Positions 1 through 5,895 of a DNA stretch of 8,499 nucleotides are shown piece after piece (position 1 is the stretch's first letter; each line of letters opens with the position of its first letter). A program made the position numbers and the translations under genes. The DNA comes from CAZVEV01 sp964625865 (GTDB lineage Bacteria; Planctomycetota; Phycisphaerae; SM23-33), in NCBI GenBank assembly GCA_964625865.1, contig CAZVEV010000275.1, positions 1 through 8,499 on the forward strand, in the 5' to 3' direction. Below the pieces are notes generated by a model. It made no database searches. It was not told where the DNA came from and saw nothing but the letters and a program-made list of their open reading frames with translations.

Positions 1-120
1 GACAATCCCTCCAAAGTGTTACCCTAAATCAGGCCCTTTTGAACCACGCCCGAAAGTGTAAAGCTGTGTAAAGGTCGCCGGGCGGATCGACGGGGAGTCG
101 AAATACCGCGCCGGACGGAT
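1..120. other. Gene-free left edge
   Basis: No coding region on either strand is convincing here. The only structure I see is a short direct repeat, GTGTAAAG at 56-63 and again at 66-73, with a related AAAGTGTTA at 14-22. These could be remnants of a regulatory region or of an insertion-sequence end for a gene outside the window, but nothing in the visible sequence decides this. The segment lies beyond the terminator of the leftward metY unit. Confidence 0.4.
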
Positions 121-155
121 AAGAACAAGCCCGGACCGCGAGGGCCCGGGCTTGC
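121..155 (-). terminator. Rho-independent terminator of metY
   Basis: A 9-bp perfect stem (CAAGCCCGG at 126-134 pairing with CCGGGCTTG at 146-154) encloses an 11-base loop. Read on the minus strand, the stem is followed by TTCTTAT, a modest T-rich tract. It begins 26 bases past the metY stop codon, the expected place for the end of the cysK-metY transcript. The T tract is interrupted, so termination may be incomplete. Confidence 0.75.
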
Positions 156-180
156 AGAGCGAGCGAGAGATGAACTCCCG

Positions 181-1488
181 CTACGCGGTTTGCGAGGCGG
201 CGATGGCCTGGTCGAGATCGGCGATGATGTCGTCGACGTCCTCGATGCCTATGCTCAGGCGGACGTACTCGGGCGTTACGCCGGTGGCGGCCTGCTCCTC
301 GACGGTCAGTTGCTGGTGTGTCGTCGAGGCCGGGTGGATTATCAGGGTCTTCGCGTCGCCGATGTTTGCAAGGTGGCTGGCGAGCTTGACGCTATTGATG
401 AGCTTGATGCCGGCCTGGGCCCCGCCCTTGATGCCGAAGCCCATGATCGCCCCGGCCCCGGCGGCGAGATACTTCCGGACGTTTGCGGCCCAGGGGCTGT
501 CGGGCAGACCGGGGTAGGAGACCCACTCGACGGCGTCGTGGGCGACGAGGAACTCGGCGACCTTTTGGGCGTTTTCGCAGTGGCGTTGCATGCGGAGGTG
601 GAGGGTCTCGAGGCCCTGGAGGAACAGGAACGCGGCGAACGGGCTCATGCAGCCGCCCATGTCGCGGAGCAGGTGCGTGCGAATGTGGATGATGTACGCG
701 ATGTTGCCCATCGGGCGCAGGGCCTCTTCGAACACCACGCCGTGGTACGACTCGCTGGGGGCGCAGAACTCGGGCCACTTGGCGGGATTATCGGCCCAGG
801 GGAACGTTGCGCCGTCGACGATGGCGCCACCGATATGCGTACCGTGCCCGCCGATGAACTTCGTGCACGAGTAGATCACGATGTCGATCCCGTGCTCGAT
901 CGGCCGCAGCAGCACGGGCGTCATGACGGTGTTGTCGCACAGGACGGGCAGGCCGCACGCGTGGGCGGCGTCCGCGATGGCGCGGAAGTCCGGCACGTCG
1001 TTCTTGGGATTGCCCAGACTCTCCATGTACACGCATCGCGTGTTCTCATCGACGAGATCGGCGATCTGCTCGGGCCGGTCCGGGTCGAAGAATCGCACCT
1101 CGATGCCGAGCTTCTTGAACGTCTGGGTAAACAGCGTCCACGTGCCGCCGTACAGGCTCGTGGAGGACACGAAGTTCTGCCCCGCGTGCGTAACCGTCAG
1201 CACGGCGGCGGTGATGGCGGCCTGTCCGCTGGCGAAGGCCAGGCCCGCCGCCCCGCCGTCCATGGCGGCAAGGCGCTTTTCCAGCACGTCGGTGGTCGGA
1301 TTCATCAGCCGCGTGTAGATGTTGCCGAATTCCTTCAGCGCGAACAGGTTGGCTGCGTGGTCCGTGTCGCGAAAGACGTAGCTGGTGGTGGCGTGAATGG
1401 GGACGGCCCGCGAGCCGGTGGTCGGGTCGGGCTCCTGCCCGGCGTGAAGGGCCAACGTGCCCATCTTGTACTCGTTCTGGTCGGTCAT
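181..1488 (-). CDS. metY: O-acetylhomoserine sulfhydrylase (homocysteine synthase)
   Basis: This 435-residue cytoplasmic PLP enzyme of the Cys/Met metabolism family joins O-acetyl-L-homoserine and sulfide to give homocysteine and acetate; methanethiol is often an alternative thiol. The length is typical of MetY and longer than the usual cystathionine synthases and lyases. Visible signatures are NIYTRLMNPT (56-65), the glycine-rich SGQAA segment (87-91), DNT with Asp185 for the PLP ring nitrogen, and SCTKFIGGHG (207-216), where Lys210 should bind PLP. The C-terminal run SHLANIGDAKTLIIHPASTT (371-390) is characteristic of O-acetylhomoserine sulfhydrylases and argues against a cystathionine enzyme. 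The start is set by AAGGAA at 1495-1500, six bases before the ATG. It follows cysK after 83 bases on the same strand and is probably cotranscribed, giving a second outlet for sulfide. O-succinylhomoserine as substrate cannot be excluded. Confidence 0.93.
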   Translation of the reverse strand: MTDQNEYKMGTLALHAGQEPDPTTGSRAVPIHATTSYVFRDTDHAANLFALKEFGNIYTRLMNPTTDVLEKRLAAMDGGAAGLAFASGQAAITAAVLTVTHAGQNFVSSTSLYGGTWTLFTQTFKKLGIEVRFFDPDRPEQIADLVDENTRCVYMESLGNPKNDVPDFRAIADAAHACGLPVLCDNTVMTPVLLRPIEHGIDIVIYSCTKFIGGHGTHIGGAIVDGATFPWADNPAKWPEFCAPSESYHGVVFEEALRPMGNIAYIIHIRTHLLRDMGGCMSPFAAFLFLQGLETLHLRMQRHCENAQKVAEFLVAHDAVEWVSYPGLPDSPWAANVRKYLAAGAGAIMGFGIKGGAQAGIKLINSVKLASHLANIGDAKTLIIHPASTTHQQLTVEEQAATGVTPEYVRLSIGIEDVDDIIADLDQAIAASQTA

Positions 1489-1509
1489 GTCTCTTTCCTT
1501 GGATCGTTG

Positions 1510-1528
1510 GCCGGGACGGCGTCCCGGC
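1510..1528. repeat. Near-perfect palindrome between cysK and metY
   Basis: GCCGGGACGGCGTCCCGGC has 9-base arms around one central base; as RNA it would fold into an 8-bp stem (1510-1517 with 1521-1528) with a GGC loop. It sits in the leader just upstream of the metY ribosome-binding site. No T tract follows it in the minus direction, so it is not an ordinary terminator. It could be an RNA processing or stability element, or one copy of a dispersed palindromic repeat. Confidence 0.6.
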
Positions 1529-1555
1529 GTGCTCGTGGTCCGGTCGTTATGTTTC

Positions 1556-1569
1556 CCGGCGCGTGCCGG
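1556..1569 (-). other. Small hairpin just after the cysK stop
   Basis: CCGGC (1556-1560) and GCCGG (1565-1569) form a 5-bp stem with a four-base loop, beginning four bases past the cysK stop codon. There is no T tract beside it. Together with the larger palindrome at 1510-1528 it makes the cysK-metY junction structured, which could protect the upstream message or tune metY expression. It is short enough to occur by chance in GC-rich DNA. Confidence 0.3.
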
Positions 1570-1572
1570 TCT

Positions 1573-2529
<957 letters not shown>

Positions 2530-2592
2530 CAGATATCTCCTTACGGTATTCGTATCACCCAAGCCACCCGTAACATACACTTAGTCTTTCGT

Positions 2593-2609
2593 TTGCAGTT
2601 GGTTGCAGT
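2593..2609. promoter_or_regulatory. Direct repeat in the cysK promoter region
   Basis: TTGCAGT occurs at 2593-2599 and again at 2603-2609, a period of exactly 10 bases, so both copies face the same side of the helix. It lies 64-80 bases upstream of the cysK start codon in the shared divergent region. Spacing and position suit a protein-binding site, perhaps for the adjacent Rrf2 protein or another activator. I could not place a convincing -35/-10 pair for cysK; TATGTT-like sequence further downstream is only a weak -10. With two 7-base copies, chance remains possible. Confidence 0.35.
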
Positions 2610-2661
2610 GATCTATGCGTGTGTTTCATCGACGCCTGATCCCGTGAGACCAAGAACATGC

Positions 2662-2690
2662 TTGATCTTTATGACACAGTAGCCTAGTAT
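2662..2690 (+). promoter_or_regulatory. Sigma-70-like promoter of the Rrf2-sulfite reductase unit
   Basis: TTGATC (2662-2667) and TAGTAT (2685-2690) match the -35 and -10 consensus at four of six positions each and are separated by exactly 17 bases. The stretch is noticeably A+T-richer than the surrounding genes. Transcription would begin near 2697, about 30 bases before the Rrf2 start codon. The hexamers are imperfect, as expected for a regulated promoter. Confidence 0.55.
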
Positions 2691-2712
2691 TCCCATAGAA
2701 TCAATAGGGATT
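2688..2712. promoter_or_regulatory. Possible operator over the Rrf2 start of transcription
   Basis: A TCCC (2691-2694) and a GGGA (2708-2711 region) face each other across about 12 A+T-rich bases, and ATAGAAT/ATAGGGAT read as a loose direct repeat in the same span. This is where autoregulatory Rrf2 proteins commonly bind, overlapping the -10 and the predicted +1. The symmetry is weak, so this is a positional suggestion rather than a recognised binding motif. Confidence 0.25.
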
Positions 2713-2728
2713 TTGAAGAGTTTGAAAA

Positions 2729-3178
2729 ATGAACGTATCCCAGAAGTGTCAGTATGCCTTGCGTGCCGTGTTCGAGTTGGCCAAGCGGTCGAGCACGGAA
2801 CCCACGACGGTCGCCCAGATCGCCAAGGCCCAGGCCATCCCCGCACGGTTCCTCGAGTCGATACTCGGGGAGTTGAGGCAAGGCGGGTTCACCGTCTCGC
2901 GGCGCGGCGCCAAGGGCGGGTTCTTCCTGGCGGTCGATCCGGCGGTTCTCTCGGTGGGTCAGATCATCGAGTTTATCGACGGTCCGGTCACCCCGGTCAA
3001 GTGTCTTGACGACGGGGCCAGTGCGACGTGTGAACTGGCGGGCCAGTGCGCGTTCATGGCGATGTGGACGCGTGCCCGTGATGCGGTGACCGAGGTCTAC
3101 GACACCACGACGTTCAGCGATCTTGTAGAAGCCGAGCGGGCCGAAAACACGGCGACCCCGCCGAGCTATTGTATCTAG
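2729..3178 (+). CDS. Rrf2-family transcriptional regulator, likely controller of the sulfur genes
   Basis: This 149-residue protein has the Rrf2 layout and usual size: an N-terminal winged helix-turn-helix (TTVAQIAKAQAIPARFLE near 26-43), the wing RRGAKGGFFLA (58-68), and a dimerisation/sensor region. Three cysteines at 92, 101 and 107 (CX8CX5C) lie exactly where IscR, NsrR and RirA hold their Fe-S cluster ligands. CymR, the Rrf2 cysteine regulator of Firmicutes, lacks this set, so this protein may respond to cluster status, iron, oxygen or nitric oxide rather than only to cysteine precursors. It is divergent from cysK and lies 80 bases ahead of the sulfite reductase gene, and it probably represses both arms and itself. 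The start is supported by a weak GAAGAG eight bases before the ATG and by the match to family N-termini. The ligand and targets are inferred, so I give no gene symbol. Confidence 0.9.
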   Translation: MNVSQKCQYALRAVFELAKRSSTEPTTVAQIAKAQAIPARFLESILGELRQGGFTVSRRGAKGGFFLAVDPAVLSVGQIIEFIDGPVTPVKCLDDGASATCELAGQCAFMAMWTRARDAVTEVYDTTTFSDLVEAERAENTATPPSYCI

Positions 3179-3223
3179 CCGTCCGACCTGCAACGTACGG
3201 CGCTACGGGGCGCCATGTGGGAC

Positions 3224-3235
3224 AACACCGGTGTT
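3224..3235. promoter_or_regulatory. Perfect 12-base palindrome before the sulfite reductase gene
   Basis: AACACCGGTGTT is an uninterrupted perfect palindrome ending 23 bases before the sulfite reductase start codon, in the 80-base gap after the Rrf2 gene. It is a good size for a dimeric regulator site and a poor hairpin, since there is no loop. It might allow separate control of the reductase. I do not see the same sequence elsewhere in the window. Confidence 0.35.
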
Positions 3236-3258
3236 CATTACGAAAGGGCCAGAGCCTG

Positions 3259-4908
3259 ATGCCTGCTGACGTCATCCTGCGCATCCCTGCCAACGTGAAG
3301 GACGACACGTTCGCCTACCGCGGGCGCGTGCGAGAGTTTCTTGCCGGCCGGACCACGCCGGAGGCCTTTCGCGGCTACCTGGCAACGATGGGCATCTACG
3401 AGCAGCGGAAGGCAGGACGATTCATGGTGCGCGTTCGCATAGCGGCGGGGCTGGCGATTCCGGAGCAGTTGGACAAGATCGCGGGGCTCAGCGAGCGGTT
3501 CGGCAACGGCGTGCTGCACGTGACCAGCCGCCAGGATATCCAGATCCATGACGTCAGCATCGAGGACATGCCCGACGTGGTCGAGGGCCTTTTCGAAGCC
3601 GGCCTCTCGCCGCGAGGCGGCGGGGGCAACACGGTGCGAAACGTCAGCGCCTGCCCTCGCGCCGGGGTCTGTCCCGATGAAGTGTTCGACGTCTCGCCCT
3701 ACGCGGTCGCCACCGCCGAGTACCTGCTTGCCGACAGCGGCTCGTACACCCTTCCGCGCAAGTTCAAGCTCGCGTTTTCCGGCTGCCCGGGCGACTGCGC
3801 ATTGGCGTCCATCGCCGACCTGGGCTTCTTCGCCCACCAGCGAGACGGCGCCAGGGGCTTCAGCGTCTACTGCGCCGGCGGGTTGGGGGGCAGCCCCCGC
3901 GTGGGCGTGAAGATTGAAGACTTCATACCTGCCAAGGAGGTCTTCGAGGTCGCCCAGGCGGTCAAGCAACTGTTCGACACACATGGGGACCGGACCAACA
4001 GGCGCCGCGCCCGGCTGCGTCACGTGCTGGCCCGGCTTGGCGAAGAGGCCTTTGTCGACCTGTACCGGCAGGAGCGACGTTCGGTGCGGGCCGGCGGCCT
4101 GCCGTATGCGCCGCCGGATCCCCCCCACCCGGTCCCGCCGGCCGAGCCGACCGAAACGTCCGATCTGGCGGCCTCGAAGCGACTCGGCGTCCAGCCGGAA
4201 AGCACACCCGGGCGCGTGACGGTGCGCCTGTGGCTGAGGCACGGCAACATCGCGGCGGCGGACCTGAAGACCGTCGCGCGACTCGCCGCCACGCACGGAC
4301 AGGGGCTCGTGCGAACAACGCAGCTCCAGGACTTGCTGCTGACCGGAGTGGCCGAGGGCGACCTGCCCCACGTGGAGGCGGACCTGGCCCAACTGGAGAC
4401 CAACGTCTTCAGGCCGCGCTCAGCCAAGATCGTCGCCTGCACCGGCGCCGCGACGTGCAAACTCGGCCTGTGCCTCTCCCGCGGGCTGGCTGATGCGATC
4501 TCCGCCCGCCTGGACCAGGCGGCCCTGCCCGATGGCCCCGACCAGCCGCTTATCCGGATCAGCGGGTGCCCGAACTCCTGCGGGCACCATTCCATATCAG
4601 CCCTGGGCTTCCAGGGCCGCGCCAAGCGGCTGCCCGACGGCCCTGCACCGTACTACACCGTCTTCGTGGGGGGGCAGACCGTCGAGGGCGCCGCCCGCCT
4701 GGCCGAACCGCTCGGCGCCGTGCCCGCTCGCCGCATTCCCGACCTGGTAGCCGAGGCCATGGAGACAGGCGCCACAACGGCCGAGGACCTCGCCCCCCTC
4801 GTTGAACGTTACGCCGATCTGGGCCAGGGACCGATTCCGGACGACACGTACATCGACTTCGGCGCCGATGGGCCGTTCTCGCTGCCCGGTAAGGGGGCAA
4901 GAGCGTAG
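3259..4908 (+). CDS. Ferredoxin-type siroheme sulfite (or nitrite) reductase
   Basis: This 549-residue cytoplasmic enzyme should carry out the six-electron reduction of sulfite to sulfide using siroheme coupled to a [4Fe-4S] cluster. It shows the family's doubled plan: a ferredoxin-like half (about 50-115), a cluster/siroheme half (about 123-270), then the pair again (about 318-385 and 388-510). The C-terminal half has CX5C (Cys394, Cys400) and CX3C (Cys437, Cys441), the standard ligand set. Unusually, the N-terminal half also has one (Cys132, Cys138, Cys176, Cys180). Arg91 in TSRQ, Arg127 in NTVRN and Lys168/Lys170 in LPRKFK align by motif with the sulfite-binding residues of E. coli CysI. 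A proline-rich linker (282-297) joins the halves. The position between an Rrf2 gene and cysH favours sulfite over nitrite. I chose the start at 3259 because it follows AAAGGG and clears the upstream gene; the frame is open back to 3169. The stop codon lies inside the left edge of a repeat. Confidence 0.92.
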   Translation: MPADVILRIPANVKDDTFAYRGRVREFLAGRTTPEAFRGYLATMGIYEQRKAGRFMVRVRIAAGLAIPEQLDKIAGLSERFGNGVLHVTSRQDIQIHDVSIEDMPDVVEGLFEAGLSPRGGGGNTVRNVSACPRAGVCPDEVFDVSPYAVATAEYLLADSGSYTLPRKFKLAFSGCPGDCALASIADLGFFAHQRDGARGFSVYCAGGLGGSPRVGVKIEDFIPAKEVFEVAQAVKQLFDTHGDRTNRRRARLRHVLARLGEEAFVDLYRQERRSVRAGGLPYAPPDPPHPVPPAEPTETSDLAASKRLGVQPESTPGRVTVRLWLRHGNIAAADLKTVARLAATHGQGLVRTTQLQDLLLTGVAEGDLPHVEADLAQLETNVFRPRSAKIVACTGAATCKLGLCLSRGLADAISARLDQAALPDGPDQPLIRISGCPNSCGHHSISALGFQGRAKRLPDGPAPYYTVFVGGQTVEGAARLAEPLGAVPARRIPDLVAEAMETGATTAEDLAPLVERYADLGQGPIPDDTYIDFGADGPFSLPGKGARA

Positions 4909-5023
4909 ACGCGGCATCTTGCCGCGTTTCGGCAGGCCGCGTGTTCGTAGCACGCACTTGAGGAACTCCGGGTGCGACGTTGGGTGCGACAACCCGGACA
5001 AAGCGGCAAGATGCCGCTTCTAC
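4905..5023. repeat. Paired-hairpin (REPIN-like) intergenic element
   Basis: Two hairpin units sit in inverted orientation. The left is ACGCGGC-ATCTT-GCCGCGT (4909-4927) and the right is AAGCGGC-AAGAT-GCCGCTT (5001-5019); each has a perfect 7-bp stem and a 5-base loop. With the outer GTAG/CTAC included, 21 of 23 bases match between arms, and the two differences form one compensating pair, C:G in the left stem against A:T in the right. About 73 bases separate the units. The layout resembles REPINs, non-autonomous doublets of REP hairpins moved by RAYT transposases. The element supplies the sulfite reductase stop codon and could also end or stabilise that transcript. No second copy is present in the window, so its dispersal is unproven. 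Confidence 0.7.
4968..4997. repeat. Nested inverted and tandem repeat inside the intergenic element
   Basis: CCGGGT (4968-4973) and ACCCGG (4992-4997) can pair, and between them GGGTGCGAC is repeated at 4970-4978 and 4982-4990 with a 12-base period. This lies in the spacer of the paired-hairpin element and would form a third, central stem-loop in a folded transcript. Confidence 0.5.
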
Positions 5024-5115
5024 ATCAGTCGGCCCGAGGGGTCGGCGTGGCGACGATAGAATGGTAATGGAAGGACACGTGACGGCGCGCCCCTGCGCGA
5101 CGCACGGACAATACG

Positions 5116-5859
5116 ATGCAGACGACGACAATCAGCCCGGACAGCATTGACCTGGATCGCCTGGAGGCGATGGACGCCGAGGCGCTGCTGCGATTCGCGT
5201 TTGAGACCGCGGGCCCGCGGGCGGCGATCGGCACGTCGCTGCAGAAGACCGGCGTGGTCATGATCGATATCGCCTCGCGCCTCGAGACAGACTTCCGCGT
5301 GTTCTTCATCGACACGCTGCTGAACCATGCCGAGACGTACGACCTGCTCGACGAGGTCCAGAAGCGGTACGACATCACGATAGAGCGGTTTGCGCCGACC
5401 CACGAGGACGTCGAGTCGTTGAATCGCACGGTGGGCCAGTGGGCCCACTTCCTGGCCCGCCCCACCTGCTGCCACGTCCGCAAACGCCTGCCCCTCCAGC
5501 GGGCCCTGACAACCCTGGACGTCTGGATATCCGGCCTGCGTGCCGACCAGTCGGACCACCGCCAGGACGAGGCGAGCAAGGCCTCCTGGGTCCGCGACGA
5601 CGCCGGACGACGCATCCTCAAGCTCAACCCCCTGCTGGACTGGACCGTCGACGACGTGGCCGAATACTCACGCGAGCATGACCTGCCCTACAACGCGCTG
5701 TACGACTTCGTCTCGCCATACGGCGAGCGATATCACGTCATCGGCTGTCGGCCTTGCCACATCCCCACCCGCGACGAACTGGGCCCGCGGATGGGCAAGT
5801 TCCCCTGGGAACAGGGCCGCAAGGAATGCGGCCTGCACGACCACGGCGGCGGGATTTGA
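5116..5859 (+). CDS. cysH: Assimilatory adenylylsulfate (APS) reductase, Fe-S type
   Basis: This 247-residue cytoplasmic enzyme reduces APS to sulfite and AMP, with thioredoxin or glutaredoxin as electron donor. The fold is the PP-loop adenine nucleotide hydrolase type; the nucleotide-binding region is near 36-45 and SGLRADQS (139-146) corresponds to the family's substrate-contact motif. Cys118-Cys119 and Cys211-X2-Cys214 are the four ligands of the [4Fe-4S] cluster that marks APS reductases and is missing from E. coli-type PAPS reductases, so APS is the expected substrate. The catalytic ECGLH lies at 237-241, at the C-terminal tail as usual. No thioredoxin-like C-terminal domain is fused, unlike plant enzymes. 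It sits 207 bases after the sulfite reductase with the repeat element between them, so it may have its own promoter (a TAGAAT lies at 5057-5062, without a clear -35). The ribosome-binding site is weak, and a 5-bp CGCGC/GCGCG hairpin at 5086-5099 precedes it. Confidence 0.95.
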   Translation: MQTTTISPDSIDLDRLEAMDAEALLRFAFETAGPRAAIGTSLQKTGVVMIDIASRLETDFRVFFIDTLLNHAETYDLLDEVQKRYDITIERFAPTHEDVESLNRTVGQWAHFLARPTCCHVRKRLPLQRALTTLDVWISGLRADQSDHRQDEASKASWVRDDAGRRILKLNPLLDWTVDDVAEYSREHDLPYNALYDFVSPYGERYHVIGCRPCHIPTRDELGPRMGKFPWEQGRKECGLHDHGGGI

Positions 5860-5895
5860 TTGCGGATTGCGGGTTTCGCGCAGCGACACCACACG
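5860..5895. other. Short convergent gap between cysH and the YyaL gene
   Basis: The two genes converge with only 36 bases between stop codons. The gap carries a tandem ATTGCGG (5859-5865 and 5866-5872) and a 4-bp TGCG/CGCA stem, but no clear terminator for either direction, so the transcripts may overlap at their ends. Confidence 0.4.

Noticed and set aside
1489..1572. SAM or other methionine riboswitch upstream of metY
   Set aside because: The 84-base gap has only two short GC-rich hairpins and none of the conserved cores of the SAM riboswitch classes that I can recognise.
2530..2580. Upstream start for cysK at 2580
   Set aside because: The extra 17 residues do not resemble CysK, whereas AAGGAG sits just before the 2529 start.
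3169..3258. Upstream start for the sulfite reductase at 3169
   Set aside because: It would overlap the end of the Rrf2 gene, has no ribosome-binding site, and adds 30 residues unlike the family N-terminus; the 3259 start has AAAGGG before it.
3238..4392. A 384-codon open frame antisense to the sulfite reductase
   Set aside because: It has no recognisable domain, it lies wholly opposite a gene with full catalytic motifs, and it shows the same composition artefact.
3259..4908. Dissimilatory sulfite reductase
   Set aside because: The two halves are fused in one chain, there is no inserted ferredoxin domain and no dsrC or dsrMK neighbour; the gene partners are assimilatory.
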